A stretch of 64,000 nucleotides of DNA from Xenorhabdus sp. BG5. Its GTDB lineage: Bacteria; Pseudomonadota; Gammaproteobacteria; Enterobacterales; Enterobacteriaceae. The DNA lies in NCBI RefSeq assembly GCF_015163665.1, contig NZ_JADEUG010000007.1, positions 1-64,000 on the forward strand, given 5' to 3'. Position 1 is the first letter of the stretch. Each line of letters begins with the position of its first letter. Position numbers and translations under genes: made by a program. This document shows positions 43,007 through 54,081 of this stretch, one piece after another. Under the pieces are notes generated by a model. It had not been told where the DNA came from. It made no database searches and was given only the letters and a program-made list of their open reading frames with translations.

Positions 43007-45319
43007 CTAGTGACAACTATTGTTTGAGCATTCGCAACTGCGGTCAGCGGCATTACTGAATGTCACCGTGACTCGGCTGCGTGCGCGGCGTAAACCAATC
43101 ACTATCAGAATGTTAAACAGGATCACGGCCAGAATGGTGATCAAGCTACTTTGTGGATGAGCTGAAAACGTGGTGATTTGATAAAACAGTGCTGACAGAG
43201 AATAAGCGACGTTTAATCCCCACAGAATCGAGAATGTCATCCAGCCACGGCTGGTTTCACGGGCAATGGCACCCATCACGGAAACACAAGGCACGTACAG
43301 CAACACGAAAATCAGGTAACTGTAAGCGGAAATGGCAGAGCCAAATTTAGCGCTCATGGTTCCCATAGAGCTGCGATCCATGTTGCCATCACCTTTGCTG
43401 GCTTCAATCGGGTTAGAAAGCGCACTCAACGTGAAGGTTTCTTTCAGGCTATCCCACGTTTCTGCGACCGAATCTTTTAGTTGATCCAGTAAATTAAATT
43501 CATCGGAATTAAAGGGCTCTTGAGCAAGGTTTTCTGCGGTATAGAGGGTATTTAGGGTTCCTACGACCACTTCTTTTGCCATCGCGCCAGTGATAAGCCC
43601 GACGGTGGCTTGCCAGTTATCGGAATGCACACCGATAGGTTGCAACACAGGTGTAAGCACTTTACTGACGGAGGCCAGCGCCGATTGGTTGATATTATCC
43701 ACGGTCTTGCCGGAGAAGGAGAAACTGTTCAGGGCGCCAATCAACATGCTCGCGGCGACAATCACTTTACCAGCGCGGATGACAAAACCTTTCAGCCTCT
43801 GCCATGTCTGGAGCAGCAGAGTTTTGGCATGGGGAACGTGATAGACCGGCAGTTCCATAACAAATGGCGATGCTTCACCGCGCATTAGCGTGAATTTCAG
43901 CAGCAGCCCTGTCAGGATGGCGATGACAATCCCCAGGATATACAGGGAGAAAACGATGCTGGCTCCCTCTTTGCCGAAGAAAGCCGCAGCAAAGACGGCA
44001 AAGATCGCCAACCTTGCCCCGCAGGACATAAACGGCGCCATCATGATGGTAATCAAGCGTTCACGAGGGGCATCCAGCGTCCTTGATCCCATCACGGCAG
44101 GTACGTTACAACCAAAGCCAACAATCAGGGGGACAAAGGATTTACCTGGTAATCCTATGGCTTGCATCAGCCTGTCCATGACAAATGCTGCCCGTGCCAT
44201 ATAGCCGGAATCTTCCAGAAAGGAGAGGAACAGGTACATCATGCCAATTTGGGGAACCAGCGGCAGGACTGTATTGATGCCCCCACCAATTCCCTGAGCA
44301 AGAAACACCGTTAACCAATGCGGGAAATGGAGAGTATGGCCAAGCCACTGCATTCCATCAATAAAAATGGCGGAGGAAGCGCCGTCAAAGATAGGCTGTA
44401 AAGCTCCCCCTATATTGATAGCCAGCACAAACATCAGGTACATGACAAACAAGAAGATAGGTAGGCCCAACCAGCGGTTTAGGATAACGGTATCTAACGC
44501 TTGGGTCAGTTTGTTAGGTGTGGCTGCGCGGGTATCAATAACCGCCAGGCAAATTTCACTGATGGTTTGATAGCGTGAGCCTGCGATGATAAGGTCAGGT
44601 TCTTCAATTTGTTGTTTTTGCAAACGATCTTTGCTTTCAGCCAATTGTGTGTGAGTCAGGTTGGATACCCCACGGCTGTAAATATCCCCTTCAAGGACTT
44701 GCAAAGTCAGCCAGCGGCGCTGTTGTGGGGTAAATTTTTCTGCGATCTGGCTGGAAAGGTGGGAAATCTCCTGCAATAACGCATCAGGGTAATTAACCTG
44801 TACAGGGCTGGTATGCTGTGGGTAATTGTCGATGGTTTTTTTTAGCGTATCTATCCCCGTGGCACGGGTTGAAACCAGCGGGATGACCGGACAGCCAAGG
44901 CGTTTTTCCAGTGCAGGAATATCAATATTGATGCGTTGATTTTGGGCGATATCCAGCATGTTTAGTGCAATGATGCAGGGAACACCCAGTTCAATCAATT
45001 GCAGTGAGAGATAAAGGTTACGTTCCAGATTAGACGCATCAACAACATTGATCAGCATATCTGCTTCACCACTGAGGATATAGTGGCAGGCGATTTGCTC
45101 ATCAATGGAAGTTTGTTCGGAAATGGTGGTAAGCGAATAAGTGCCAGGGAGGTCGACAAGTTCGATCTGATGGTTATTGGTGGTAAAGTGGCCGGTTTTG
45201 CGTTCTACGGTAACGCCAGCCCAGTTTCCCACACGTTGGTGAGAGCCAGTAAGCTGGTTAAAAAGCGTTGTTTTGCCGGCATTGGGATTACCAATCAGGC
45301 CAATGGTTAATTGTTTCAT
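43007..45319 (-). CDS. feoB: FeoB, ferrous iron transporter
   Basis: FeoB takes up Fe(II) across the inner membrane. The N-terminal G domain carries GNPNAGKTTLFNQ (G1), the G3 motif VDLPGTYSL and G4 NMLD. About ten C-terminal membrane segments include two Gate domains (GIGGGINTVLPLVPQIGMMY and VGFGCNVPAVMGSRTL). The C terminus ends in a Cys-rich tail (SCECSNNSCH). At 770 residues it matches E. coli (773). Two adjacent ATG codons occur (45322, 45319). Confidence 0.96.
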   Translation of the reverse strand: MKQLTIGLIGNPNAGKTTLFNQLTGSHQRVGNWAGVTVERKTGHFTTNNHQIELVDLPGTYSLTTISEQTSIDEQIACHYILSGEADMLINVVDASNLERNLYLSLQLIELGVPCIIALNMLDIAQNQRINIDIPALEKRLGCPVIPLVSTRATGIDTLKKTIDNYPQHTSPVQVNYPDALLQEISHLSSQIAEKFTPQQRRWLTLQVLEGDIYSRGVSNLTHTQLAESKDRLQKQQIEEPDLIIAGSRYQTISEICLAVIDTRAATPNKLTQALDTVILNRWLGLPIFLFVMYLMFVLAINIGGALQPIFDGASSAIFIDGMQWLGHTLHFPHWLTVFLAQGIGGGINTVLPLVPQIGMMYLFLSFLEDSGYMARAAFVMDRLMQAIGLPGKSFVPLIVGFGCNVPAVMGSRTLDAPRERLITIMMAPFMSCGARLAIFAVFAAAFFGKEGASIVFSLYILGIVIAILTGLLLKFTLMRGEASPFVMELPVYHVPHAKTLLLQTWQRLKGFVIRAGKVIVAASMLIGALNSFSFSGKTVDNINQSALASVSKVLTPVLQPIGVHSDNWQATVGLITGAMAKEVVVGTLNTLYTAENLAQEPFNSDEFNLLDQLKDSVAETWDSLKETFTLSALSNPIEASKGDGNMDRSSMGTMSAKFGSAISAYSYLIFVLLYVPCVSVMGAIARETSRGWMTFSILWGLNVAYSLSALFYQITTFSAHPQSSLITILAVILFNILIVIGLRRARSRVTVTFSNAADRSCECSNNSCH

Positions 45320-45395
45320 CATACTTTCTGCCAATCAGGAAAGTGAATTTCGTACCTGAGTTATATTTTCAGTACCAAATTGACTTAGGGCCTTG

Positions 45396-45623
45396 CTAAT
45401 TCAGATCTTCATGCAACATGAGAAATGCCAAGTCTTGTTTACGAAGGGTAAGGTTAACTCTGCGTGTTTCAATTTGTATTGGGTCGCCCAATGGAGCGAA
45501 GCGAATGACCTGAAATGTTGAGCCAGGTAACATGCCGAGTGACAATAATTTTTGTCGGTAAGCTGGGGTAATCTTTGGAGAAAATCCCAGAATTTTATAT
45601 CTACGTTCTGGAATAAGAACCAT
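45396..45623 (-). CDS. feoA: FeoA, SH3-like accessory protein of ferrous iron uptake
   Basis: FeoA is a 75-residue cytoplasmic protein needed for FeoB function. The sequence [20 protein letters not shown] with [19 protein letters not shown] is almost that of E. coli FeoA. ATG 45623 has GGAG six bases upstream and gives the E. coli length; a GTG four codons earlier is part of the ribosome site. It is the first gene of feoABC. Confidence 0.95.
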   Translation of the reverse strand: MVLIPERRYKILGFSPKITPAYRQKLLSLGMLPGSTFQVIRFAPLGDPIQIETRRVNLTLRKQDLAFLMLHEDLN

Positions 45624-45730
45624 ATAAATCTCCACTCTAACTGAAAAAATAAGTGATTATAAGAATTATTATCCTCAATAACGGAAGAACCACAAGAAAA
45701 AAGTAGGGTAATTTCTCTGAATTATAGTTG

Positions 45731-45805
45731 TTAATGATAATAATACGCAACTGCGATTTTGGTTATCTATATTGGATAATATGGAAATGAATTGATATTA
45801 ATCAA
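45731..45805 (-). promoter_or_regulatory. FNR site and possible Fur box upstream of feoA
   Basis: TTGATATTAATCAA at 45792-45805 is a perfect FNR palindrome (TTGAT-N4-ATCAA), fitting anaerobic activation of feo as in E. coli. Between it and feoA, AATGATAATAATACG near 45733-45747 contains a Fur-like GATAAT repeat, with a weaker second half. The rest of the intergenic region 45636-45983 is AT-rich with no gene. Confidence 0.75.
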
Positions 45806-45904
45806 ATTAATGAAGAATTAATTAAAATATGCCGATGTCATCACTTATCCAAATTTATAACGTCAGCAATAAACAGAATCATTATGATGAAAATCATCGA
45901 TTTT

Positions 45905-45950
45905 TTGGATATTAAAAAATCCTGAACTGGCACAATTAGGCCAGTTCAGG
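45905..45950 (-). terminator. Rho-independent terminator of tex
   Basis: On the minus strand an 11-bp perfect stem, CCTGAACTGGC with GCCAGTTCAGG, and an 8-base loop are followed by ATTTTTTAAT. It begins about 34 bases after the tex stop codon. Confidence 0.9.
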
Positions 45951-45983
45951 ACATTATTTAAGACATCTAACGTTTTTTGTTAA

Positions 45984-48320
45984 TTAACGTTTTTTACTAA
46001 AGGCAGCGGCCAATGCATCACTCATGGCGCTGTTGGCTAAAGGCGCAGAACCGGAACGCGAAACAGGGCGGTTTCTGCCATTGCCGTTACGATTATTGCG
46101 ATCCTGACGGTTGCCTTCTTGGGCGCTACGGCGTGCTTGGGTTTCACCGGGCTGCTCATCAAGACGCATGGTCAATGCAATACGCTTACGGTTGAGGTCA
46201 ACATCCATCACCTTCACTTTCACGATGTCACCTGTCTTAACGATGGTGTGTGGATTTTCCACAAAGCGATCGGAGAGGGAGGAGATATGAACCAGGCCAT
46301 CCTGATGGACACCGATATCCACGAATGCACCAAAATTGGTCACGTTAGTTACCGTACCTTCCAAGATCATGCCCGCTTGCAGGTCGTTCATGGTTTCAAC
46401 CCCATCGGCAAATGTGGCGGTCTTGAATTCAGGACGCGGATCGCGACCCGGTTTTTCCAGCTCTTTCAGGATATCGGTGACGGTCGGGATCCCAAATTTT
46501 TCGGTCGTGAACTCCTGGGCGCTCAAGTTACGCAAATTAGCCGGGTTGCCCATCAGTTCAGGCAGGGTTTGCTGGATTGTTGCCAGGATCTTTTCAACCA
46601 CTGGATAGGCTTCTGGGTGTACCGTTGAAGCGTCCAGCGGGTTATCACCCTGATTGATGCGCAGGAAGCCCGCGCATTGCAGGAAGGCTTTTGGCCCCAG
46701 ACGGGTCACTTTCAATAGTTGATTACGGTTGTCGAAACGACCGTTTTCATCGCGCCAGTTAACAATATTTTGAGCAACAGTGCGCGTCAGGCCAGCAACG
46801 CGAGTCAGCAAAGCGACAGAGGCGGTATTCAGGTCAACACCGACGCTGTTTACACAGTCTTCGACCACGTTATCCAGTTTTTTGGCAAGCAAAGTCTGGC
46901 TAACATCATGCTGATATTGACCAACACCGATGGATTTGGGTTCGATTTTCACCAGCTCAGCCAGTGGATCTTGCAAGCGGCGAGCGATGGAGACAGCGCC
47001 ACGCAGAGAAACATCCAGATCAGGGAATTCCAGTGCAGCCAATTCAGAGGCGGAATAGACAGAAGCTCCCGCTTCGCTGACCACTACTTTTTGTGCCGTA
47101 ACGTCAGGATACTGTTTCTGAACGTTGACAAAGAAACGCTCTGTTTCACGGGATGCGGTGCCGTTGCCAATCGCAACCAGTTCCACTTGGTGTTTGGTGC
47201 ACAGCGCTGCGACGATGGCAGCCGCTTTGTTTTCCTGTCCGGTGTGCGGATAAATGGTATCGGTGGCAATCAGTTTGCCTGTCGCGTCAACAACGGCGAC
47301 TTTTACTCCTGTGCGCAAACCTGGGTCCAGACCCATTGTCGCGCGCATACCCGCAGGCGCAGCCATTAGCAGGTCATTCAGGTTACGGGCGAATACGTTA
47401 ATCGCCTCGTTTTCGGCTTTCTCACGCAGGGTGCCCATCAGTTCGGTTTCCAGATGTAGCAGCACCTTGATGCGCCATGTCCAGCTCACCACGGCTTTGC
47501 GCCAATTGTCAGCCGGTGCATTGTTCAGGCGCAGATTCAGGTGATCGGTAATAATTTGTTCGCAGTAGCTCTCTTTTGGCGCTTCCTCAAATTGTGGATC
47601 CGCATTCAAAGAGAGTTGCAGAATGCCTTCATTGCGTCCACGGAACATAGCAAGGGCGCGGTGGGAAGGAACAGTGGCGATGGCTTCGTGGTGATCGAAA
47701 TAATCGCTGAATTTCGCGCCTTCTTCCTCTTTACCTTCGATAACCTTGGAAACCAGGTGAGCGTTTTTCCATAAATATTCACGTACCTTCGCCAGCAAGG
47801 TTGCATCTTCGGCAAAACGCTCCATCAGGATATAACGTGCGCCATCCAATGCTGCCTTGGTATCAGCAACGCCCTTGTCAGCATTGACATAGGCCACCGC
47901 CGCCAGTTCTGGCGCTTGCTGTGGATCTTGCCACAGCAGATCGGCCAGAGGCTCCAATCCGGCTTCGATGGCTGTTTGTCCACGGGTACGGCGCTTAGGT
48001 TTATAAGGCAGGTACAGATCTTCCAACTCAGTCTTGCTGAGTGTCGCGTTAATCGCTTCTGCCAGCTCAACGGTTAGCTTTCCCTGTTCCTCAATTGATT
48101 TCAGGATAGTTTGACGGCGGCTGGACAGTTCACGCAGATAGCCGAGTCGGCTTTCGAGTTGGCGGAGCTGTGTGTCATCCAGACCACCGGTGGCCTCTTT
48201 ACGGTAACGGGCGATAAAGGGAACCGTATTCCCCTCATCGAGCAAGGTGATGGCAGCTAGGATTTGCTGTGGTTGAGCCTGTAGCTCACCGGCAATGATT
48301 CGACTTAAAGATTCATTCAT
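45984..48320 (-). CDS. tex: Tex (YhgF), RNA-binding transcription accessory protein
   Basis: Tex is a conserved cytoplasmic nucleic-acid-binding protein related to eukaryotic Spt6. The order of parts is an N-terminal helix-turn-helix region (1-110), a YqgF-like RNase H fold ([18 protein letters not shown], about 325-345), a helix-hairpin-helix region ([20 protein letters not shown]), and a C-terminal S1 domain ([20 protein letters not shown], about 648-720). A basic, Asn/Arg-rich tail completes the 778 residues (E. coli 773). Confidence 0.95.
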   Translation of the reverse strand: MNESLSRIIAGELQAQPQQILAAITLLDEGNTVPFIARYRKEATGGLDDTQLRQLESRLGYLRELSSRRQTILKSIEEQGKLTVELAEAINATLSKTELEDLYLPYKPKRRTRGQTAIEAGLEPLADLLWQDPQQAPELAAVAYVNADKGVADTKAALDGARYILMERFAEDATLLAKVREYLWKNAHLVSKVIEGKEEEGAKFSDYFDHHEAIATVPSHRALAMFRGRNEGILQLSLNADPQFEEAPKESYCEQIITDHLNLRLNNAPADNWRKAVVSWTWRIKVLLHLETELMGTLREKAENEAINVFARNLNDLLMAAPAGMRATMGLDPGLRTGVKVAVVDATGKLIATDTIYPHTGQENKAAAIVAALCTKHQVELVAIGNGTASRETERFFVNVQKQYPDVTAQKVVVSEAGASVYSASELAALEFPDLDVSLRGAVSIARRLQDPLAELVKIEPKSIGVGQYQHDVSQTLLAKKLDNVVEDCVNSVGVDLNTASVALLTRVAGLTRTVAQNIVNWRDENGRFDNRNQLLKVTRLGPKAFLQCAGFLRINQGDNPLDASTVHPEAYPVVEKILATIQQTLPELMGNPANLRNLSAQEFTTEKFGIPTVTDILKELEKPGRDPRPEFKTATFADGVETMNDLQAGMILEGTVTNVTNFGAFVDIGVHQDGLVHISSLSDRFVENPHTIVKTGDIVKVKVMDVDLNRKRIALTMRLDEQPGETQARRSAQEGNRQDRNNRNGNGRNRPVSRSGSAPLANSAMSDALAAAFSKKR

Positions 48321-48594
48321 GGTCTGTTTTCTTCAACTTCTTTAGGGCCTGTAGATATCCTGAGACATCATCAGACAGAGCCGGATAAGATCAAATTTCA
48401 TCTGAAACAGTATCGGCATGGTTCAAACTGGCTCCATTTATACGTGCTGAGCGCGATAATTTCCAGTTTAGCGCGATATTTCAATTATGTTGCAGCAGAA
48501 TTCATCAAATATCTTCTGAGTTGGGATTGGGTTGATGAGAGTTGATAAGATATAGTACTGCGCCATTAATCATCTTTTCTCAAGTGAGTTTTTC

Positions 48595-49077
48595 ATGGCC
48601 AAGAGTCACTATATTACCCGAGAGGGTTGGCATGTACTTGATCAGGAATTGAAATATCTTTGGAAAGTTGAACGCCCTAAAGTGACCCAAGCTGTTTCAG
48701 ATGCTGCTGCATTGGGGGATCGTTCAGAGAATGCAGAGTACATTTATGGTAAAAAAAGGTTAAGGGAAATTGACCGCCGAGTGCGTTTTTTGTCCAAGCG
48801 TCTGGATGTCCTGCAAATTGTCGATCCTGACCCGCGACAAGAAGGGAAAGTCTTTTTTGGGGCATGGGTAAAAGTTGAAAATGAGTATGAGGAAGAACAC
48901 CTATTTCGTTTGGTGGGACCGGATGAATTCGATCCGGCTAAAAAGTGGATCTCCATTGATTCTCCGGTGGCGAGGGCATTATTGGGTAAGCAGGTTGATG
49001 ATGAGATCACAGTGATGACACCAAATGGCGTGGTGACTTACTGGATACTGGAAATCAGCTATCAACCTCTGGCATAA
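48595..49077 (+). CDS. greB: GreB, transcript cleavage factor
   Basis: GreB binds the RNA polymerase secondary channel and stimulates cleavage of backtracked transcripts. The 160-residue protein has the N-terminal coiled coil with the tip acidic residues in ALGDRSENAEYIYGKKRLRE and the C-terminal FKBP-like domain. Length is as in E. coli (158). It diverges from tex across 274 bases and precedes ompR, as in enteric bacteria. Confidence 0.95.
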   Translation: MAKSHYITREGWHVLDQELKYLWKVERPKVTQAVSDAAALGDRSENAEYIYGKKRLREIDRRVRFLSKRLDVLQIVDPDPRQEGKVFFGAWVKVENEYEEEHLFRLVGPDEFDPAKKWISIDSPVARALLGKQVDDEITVMTPNGVVTYWILEISYQPLA

Positions 49078-49176
49078 ATCGCCTTAAAATACATGTGGTT
49101 AAATCTCTATTGGCGTTATGGGTTTTCTGTGAAAGTGATGGATGTTGCGGGCATGGAGCATCTTGGGAGCTGAAAC

Positions 49177-49896
49177 ATGCAAGAGAGTTATAAAATCCTT
49201 GTTGTTGATGATGATATGCGCTTGCGGGCGTTACTGGAACGTTATTTATCCGAACAAGGGTTCCAGGTGCGTAGTGCCGCAAATGCAGAGCAGATGGATC
49301 GTTTATTGACCAGAGAATCCATCCAATTGATTGTCCTGGATTTAATGTTGCCGGGTGAAGATGGGTTATCTATCTGTCGAAGGCTAAGAAGTCAGCATAA
49401 CGCGATCCCGATCATCATGATATCCGCGAAAGGGGAAGAGGTTGATCGGATTGTTGGGCTTGAAATTGGCGCTGATGATTATCTTGCCAAGCCTTTTAAC
49501 CCGCGTGAATTGTTAGCACGTATGCGTGCTGTCCTGCGGCGACAGGCGAAGGAATTGCCGGGGGCGCCGACGCCGGATAATGCGGTGATCAAGTTTGGGA
49601 AATTTAAACTTGATCTTGGAACGCGTGAAATGTTTCATCGAGATGAATTGTTACCTTTGACCAGTGGTGAATTTTCCGTGTTGAAGGTGTTGGTTTCTCA
49701 CCCACGTGAGCCATTATCACGGGATAAATTGATGAATTTGGCGCGGGGACGAGAGTACGGTGCGATGGAGCGTTCCATTGATGTTCAGATTTCCCGTCTG
49801 CGTCGCTTGATTGAAGAAGATCCTGCCCGTCCGCGTTATATCCAGACGGTCTGGGGATTGGGATACGTTTTTGTTCCTGATGGAAACAAGGTATGA
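49177..49896 (+). CDS. ompR: OmpR, response regulator for osmolarity and envelope genes
   Basis: OmpR controls porin genes and, in insect pathogens of this group, motility and exoenzyme traits. Its receiver domain (1-120) has the acidic pocket DDD and phospho-acceptor D55 in [11 protein letters not shown]. Its winged-helix DNA-binding domain (about 135-235) ends with [24 protein letters not shown]-type sequence. The length of 239 is identical to E. coli. Its stop overlaps the envZ start by four bases. Confidence 0.96.
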   Translation: MQESYKILVVDDDMRLRALLERYLSEQGFQVRSAANAEQMDRLLTRESIQLIVLDLMLPGEDGLSICRRLRSQHNAIPIIMISAKGEEVDRIVGLEIGADDYLAKPFNPRELLARMRAVLRRQAKELPGAPTPDNAVIKFGKFKLDLGTREMFHRDELLPLTSGEFSVLKVLVSHPREPLSRDKLMNLARGREYGAMERSIDVQISRLRRLIEEDPARPRYIQTVWGLGYVFVPDGNKV

Positions 49897-50906
49897 AAAA
49901 GCCCGGAATGAAAAAGTTTTGGCTTTCTCTGCGTACTTTGTTTTTCCGTGTTCTGTACTTAGTGCTGGGCAGCTTGCTGTTCAGCTCTCTGGTTACCTTA
50001 CTGCTGGTGGTATTAGAAGCGCTCCCTTTTAACGCGGTATTTCCCTATCTCTTTATCAGTGTTTTTGCGGTGGCACTGTCCGTGTTCATGGTGTTCGGTC
50101 GATATTCTGCTGTCCAGAAACATTCATTGAAAGCCATGCAGAAAGCCGTTATCGACATGGGAAAAGGAAGAAGAGGTTCATCAGTGCCTGAAAGGGGAAT
50201 GCCCGCTATTCGTTCCGTCATTAGGGCGCTTAACCAATTGTCGGCGGAGCTGAAATCACAGGAGAGCGATCAGGCGGTATTAATGGCTGGCGTGAGCCAT
50301 GACTTGCGTACTCCACTTACCCGTATTCGTCTGGCGATGGAAATGATGGAAGGAAAAGATGATTTTCTGACAGAATCTGTCCATCAGGACATTGAAGAGT
50401 GCAATGCCATGATTGATCAATTCATTGATTATCAGCGGGCAGGGCAGGAGATGCCGATGACATGCTGTGAATTGAATGGGTTGCTTGAAGAGGTGATTAC
50501 AGCAGAGCAGCGTTGTGCAGCAGATACCGATATTGAAAATCGTTTAGCGACAAGTTCGATTTTTATTTTAGCCCATCCCTTTTCCATCAAACGTGTACTG
50601 GTCAATTTGTTTACTAATGCCCGTCGTTACGGCAATGGATGGATCCGCATCAGTAGTGGTTCAACAGAAAAATTTGGCTGGTTTCAAGTTGAGGACAACG
50701 GCACTGGAATGACAAAAGAAGAAGCCGCTGTTTTATTCCAGCCTTTTATGCAGGGAAATAATAGACGCGAAATAAATAGTGGCGTGGGGCTGGGGCTGGC
50801 GATCATCTGCCGTATCATTGATAACCACGGGGGAGATATTCAGGTGGGGAGCAGTGAAAAACAGGGGTTGTCCATTCGCGTATATATTCCGTTGAGTGCA
50901 AGATGA
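49893..50906 (+). CDS. envZ: EnvZ, sensor kinase with a nearly absent periplasmic domain
   Basis: EnvZ phosphorylates and dephosphorylates OmpR. The cytoplasmic part is conventional: HAMP-like linker, H136 in [23 protein letters not shown] box [15 protein letters not shown]1 box VEDNGTGM and G2 box GVGLGLAII. The N-terminal part is not: two membrane segments (about 18-41 and 48-68) are joined by only a few residues ([10 protein letters not shown]), whereas E. coli EnvZ has about 115 periplasmic residues. The protein is 337 residues against 450. A short EnvZ of this type is known from Xenorhabdus nematophila. Confidence 0.95.
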   Translation: MKKPGMKKFWLSLRTLFFRVLYLVLGSLLFSSLVTLLLVVLEALPFNAVFPYLFISVFAVALSVFMVFGRYSAVQKHSLKAMQKAVIDMGKGRRGSSVPERGMPAIRSVIRALNQLSAELKSQESDQAVLMAGVSHDLRTPLTRIRLAMEMMEGKDDFLTESVHQDIEECNAMIDQFIDYQRAGQEMPMTCCELNGLLEEVITAEQRCAADTDIENRLATSSIFILAHPFSIKRVLVNLFTNARRYGNGWIRISSGSTEKFGWFQVEDNGTGMTKEEAAVLFQPFMQGNNRREINSGVGLGLAIICRIIDNHGGDIQVGSSEKQGLSIRVYIPLSAR

Positions 50907-50946
50907 GAACATCATTGAACGCAAAATAAGGCACTGCCGAAACCAC

Positions 50947-50986
50947 CTGTCATAAAAATGTCATCATTCATACATCTTATTGTCAT
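50947..50986 (+). promoter_or_regulatory. Pho boxes upstream of pstS
   Basis: CTGTCATAAAAATGTCAT (50947-50964) is a 7-4-7 Pho box with both halves near the consensus CTGTCAT. A weaker half (CATACAT, 50969) and a third good half, TTGTCAT (50980-50986), follow in the same 11-base phase. PhoB should bind here in tandem and activate pstSCAB-phoU on phosphate starvation. Confidence 0.85.
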
Positions 50987-51108
50987 TGAATTCGCCTATT
51001 TTCATTATTGAATCATTTTGTTACCTAAAAATCAGACTGTCAGTGATACCTGACATTTGTGTTTCATTAATGATGCGTATCCCAGTAGGAAATCCAACAG
51101 GAGATAGT

Positions 51109-52131
51109 ATGAAATTAATGCGTACCACCGTGGCGAGTATCATGGTTGTTGTATTTGCCATGACATCCCTGTCTTCATTCGCGGCCACCAGCTTGACGGG
51201 GGCGGGTGCGACATTTCCTGCTCCGATATATACCCAATGGGCGGATTCTTATCAGAAAGAAACGGGCAACAAAATCAATTATCAAGGCATTGGCTCTTCT
51301 GGTGGTGTAAAACAGATTGTTGCCAATACGGTCGATTTTGGTGCCTCTGATGCCCCGCTTTCTGATGAAAAATTGACGACTGATGGCTTGTTCCAGTTTC
51401 CAACGGTCATCGGTGGAATTGTGCTGGCGGTGAACATTACCGGTGTTAAAGCCGGTCAGTTGGTTCTGGATGGTAAAACGCTTGGTGATATTTATCTGGG
51501 TAATATCAGGAAATGGAATGATCCGGCAATTGCAAAGTTGAATCCCGCTCTCAAACTGCCAGAACAAAACATTGCCGTGATTCGTCGCGCTGACGGCTCA
51601 GGGACTTCCTACGTTTTCACGAGTTACCTGTCCAAAGTTAACAGCGATTGGAAACAAAAAGTAGGGACGGGCTCGACCGTCAAATGGCCAACAGGATTGG
51701 GCGGTAAAGGTAATGATGGGATTGCTGCATTTGTTCAGCGTCTGCCGGGTTCGATTGGTTATGTCGAATATGCCTATGCGAAGCAGAATCACCTTGCTTA
51801 TACCAAACTGGTTTCAGCGGATGGTGCCGTGCTAGCGCCGACCGAAGAGAACTTTAGTGCAGCGGCCAAAGGTGCGGATTGGAGCCGCAGTTTTGCGCAG
51901 GATCTGACAAACCAGAAAGGCGATAATGCGTGGCCAATTACCTCGACTACATTCATTCTTATCCACAAGCAACAGGCAAATGCTGACAATGGTATCGCAG
52001 TGCTGAACTTCTTCGATTGGGCTTATAACAACGGCAAACAACAGGCGAAAGATCTGGATTATGCCACCCTGCCGGAAGACGTGGTCAGTCAGGTGCGTGC
52101 AGCATGGAAGAGCAATCTCCCCTTTTATTAA
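51109..52131 (+). CDS. pstS: PstS, periplasmic phosphate-binding protein
   Basis: PstS captures inorganic phosphate for the PstCAB transporter. A signal peptide covers about residues 1-25 ([19 protein letters not shown]). Phosphate-contact segments are [42 protein letters not shown] and [16 protein letters not shown] 51109 has AGGAGA upstream and gives 340 residues (E. coli 346); the open frame 43 codons upstream contains the promoter. A CCCCTT-TTATT-AAGGGG hairpin overlaps the stop codon and includes the Shine-Dalgarno sequence of pstC, so it may reduce downstream translation. Confidence 0.96.
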   Translation: MKLMRTTVASIMVVVFAMTSLSSFAATSLTGAGATFPAPIYTQWADSYQKETGNKINYQGIGSSGGVKQIVANTVDFGASDAPLSDEKLTTDGLFQFPTVIGGIVLAVNITGVKAGQLVLDGKTLGDIYLGNIRKWNDPAIAKLNPALKLPEQNIAVIRRADGSGTSYVFTSYLSKVNSDWKQKVGTGSTVKWPTGLGGKGNDGIAAFVQRLPGSIGYVEYAYAKQNHLAYTKLVSADGAVLAPTEENFSAAAKGADWSRSFAQDLTNQKGDNAWPITSTTFILIHKQQANADNGIAVLNFFDWAYNNGKQQAKDLDYATLPEDVVSQVRAAWKSNLPFY

Positions 52132-52147
52132 GGGGAAATAACCTAAA

Positions 52148-53122
52148 ATGAGAATGAAGCGTATGGCCGAACGTAAAACGGCACTGAAAGCACCGAGCAG
52201 AAAGGGTGACATTATCTTTAGCGCCTTGGTTAAGTTAGCGGCGCTGTTAACTTTATTTCTGCTGGGAGGCATTATCATTTCGCTGATCATTGCTTCCTGG
52301 CCGAGTATACAAGCATTTGGTTTTGCTTTCTTATGGAGCAAAGAGTGGGATGCACCGGCAGGGGTGTTTGGCGCATTGGTACCGATTTATGGCACATTGA
52401 TGACTTCATTAGTTGCCCTGATTATTGCGGTTCCCGTGAGTTTTGGTATCGCCTTGTTTCTGACAGAATTATCACCAAACTGGTTAAAACGTCCATTGGG
52501 TATGGCGATTGAGTTATTGGCGGCGATCCCCAGCATTGTTTATGGCATGTGGGGGCTGTTTGTTTTTGCCCCGCTGTTTGCCACCTATTTCCAGCAACCC
52601 GTTGGTGACGTGCTCTCCAGTATTCCCATCGTGGGTGCGCTATTCTCCGGTCCTGCCTTTGGCATCGGCATTCTGGCGGCGGGTGTTATTCTTGCTATCA
52701 TGATTATCCCCTATATCGCTTCGGTCATGCGCGATGTGTTTGAACAGTCTCCTGTGATGATGAAAGAGTCTGCTTATGGCATCGGTTGCACAACATGGGA
52801 AGTGATTTGGCATATCGTCTTGCCGTATACCAAGAATGGTGTGATTGGTGGTGTAATGTTGGGGCTTGGCCGGGCATTGGGAGAAACAATGGCGGTCACC
52901 TTTATTATCGGTAATACCTACCAACTTGATAGTTTGTCTCTGTACATGCCGGGGAACAGTATTACTTCTGCATTGGCAAATGAATTTGCTGAGGCTGAAT
53001 CTGGCCTGCATACTGCCGCATTGATGGAACTGGGACTGATTTTATTTGTCATCACCTTTATTGTTCTGGCGTTGTCAAAATTAATGATTATGCGTCTGGC
53101 AAAAAATGAGGGGCAGCGCTGA
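52148..53122 (+). CDS. pstC: PstC, phosphate ABC transporter permease
   Basis: PstC is one of two inner-membrane channel subunits for phosphate. The 324-residue protein has six membrane segments and the ABC-permease EAA loop around [20 protein letters not shown]. The sequence follows E. coli PstC almost residue for residue after a short basic N terminus. The gene starts 16 bases after pstS. Confidence 0.96.
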   Translation: MRMKRMAERKTALKAPSRKGDIIFSALVKLAALLTLFLLGGIIISLIIASWPSIQAFGFAFLWSKEWDAPAGVFGALVPIYGTLMTSLVALIIAVPVSFGIALFLTELSPNWLKRPLGMAIELLAAIPSIVYGMWGLFVFAPLFATYFQQPVGDVLSSIPIVGALFSGPAFGIGILAAGVILAIMIIPYIASVMRDVFEQSPVMMKESAYGIGCTTWEVIWHIVLPYTKNGVIGGVMLGLGRALGETMAVTFIIGNTYQLDSLSLYMPGNSITSALANEFAEAESGLHTAALMELGLILFVITFIVLALSKLMIMRLAKNEGQR

Positions 53123-53123
53123 G

Positions 53124-54032
53124 ATGACAACCATCAATGAGCAACCTTCATATTTCGTCGATACAGTAAACGAAGCGGAGATGAAAAGCCGTCGCCGTAT
53201 GCAGTCATGGCGTCGTCAGAAAAATTGGCTGGCGCTGATGCTATCTATGATGACGATGGCATTCGGTTTATTCTGGCTGGGCTGGATTTTGATCTCCACC
53301 GTCACTAAAGGTATCGATGGTATGTCGTTGGCGTTGTTTACTGAAATGACACCACCTCCCAATACCGAAGGCGGTGGATTGGCAAACGCCATTGTGGGTA
53401 GTGGCTTGCTGATCTTCTGGGCGACAATGTTTGGTACGCCATTGGGAATTATGGCGGGCATTTATCTGGCGGAGTATGGTCGCCGTTCATGGCTGGCAGA
53501 GATCATCCGTTTTATTAATGACATCCTGCTTTCAGCCCCTTCGATTGTTGTCGGATTATTTGTCTACACCGTTGTGGTAACGAAGATGCAACACTTTTCG
53601 GGGTGGGCTGGAGTCATGGCACTGGCACTGTTGCAGATCCCTATTGTGATTCGCACGACGGAAAATATGCTGAAATTAGTGCCGGATAACTTGCGTGAAG
53701 CCGCTTATGCCTTGGGAACACCGAAATGGAAAATGATCTCTGCCATTACGTTGAAAGCCTCGATATCAGGCATTATGACCGGTGTGTTACTGGCTATTGC
53801 GCGTATCGCGGGTGAAACGGCGCCATTGTTGTTCACCTCGCTTTCCAATCAGTTCTGGAGTACCGATCTTAACCAGCCGATGGCAAACTTGCCTGTCACT
53901 ATTTTCAAGTTTGCCATGAGCCCATTCTCTGATTGGCAGCAGTTGGCATGGGCGGGGGTATTGCTGATCACCCTGTGTGTATTGCTCATTAATATTGTGG
54001 CGCGTGCGCTGTTTGCGAAGAAAAAGCACTAA
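53124..54032 (+). CDS. pstA: PstA, phosphate ABC transporter permease
   Basis: PstA is the second channel subunit. It has six membrane segments, the EAA loop [20 protein letters not shown], and the conserved [20 protein letters not shown] loop. ATG 53124 lies directly after the pstC stop; an in-frame ATG at 53106 overlaps pstC and is less likely. The protein has 302 residues (E. coli 296). Confidence 0.95.
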   Translation: MTTINEQPSYFVDTVNEAEMKSRRRMQSWRRQKNWLALMLSMMTMAFGLFWLGWILISTVTKGIDGMSLALFTEMTPPPNTEGGGLANAIVGSGLLIFWATMFGTPLGIMAGIYLAEYGRRSWLAEIIRFINDILLSAPSIVVGLFVYTVVVTKMQHFSGWAGVMALALLQIPIVIRTTENMLKLVPDNLREAAYALGTPKWKMISAITLKASISGIMTGVLLAIARIAGETAPLLFTSLSNQFWSTDLNQPMANLPVTIFKFAMSPFSDWQQLAWAGVLLITLCVLLINIVARALFAKKKH

Positions 54033-54081
54033 TATTGTTTCAACGGAATAAAAGCAGAAGGTATTAAAGAGACAAATACTG

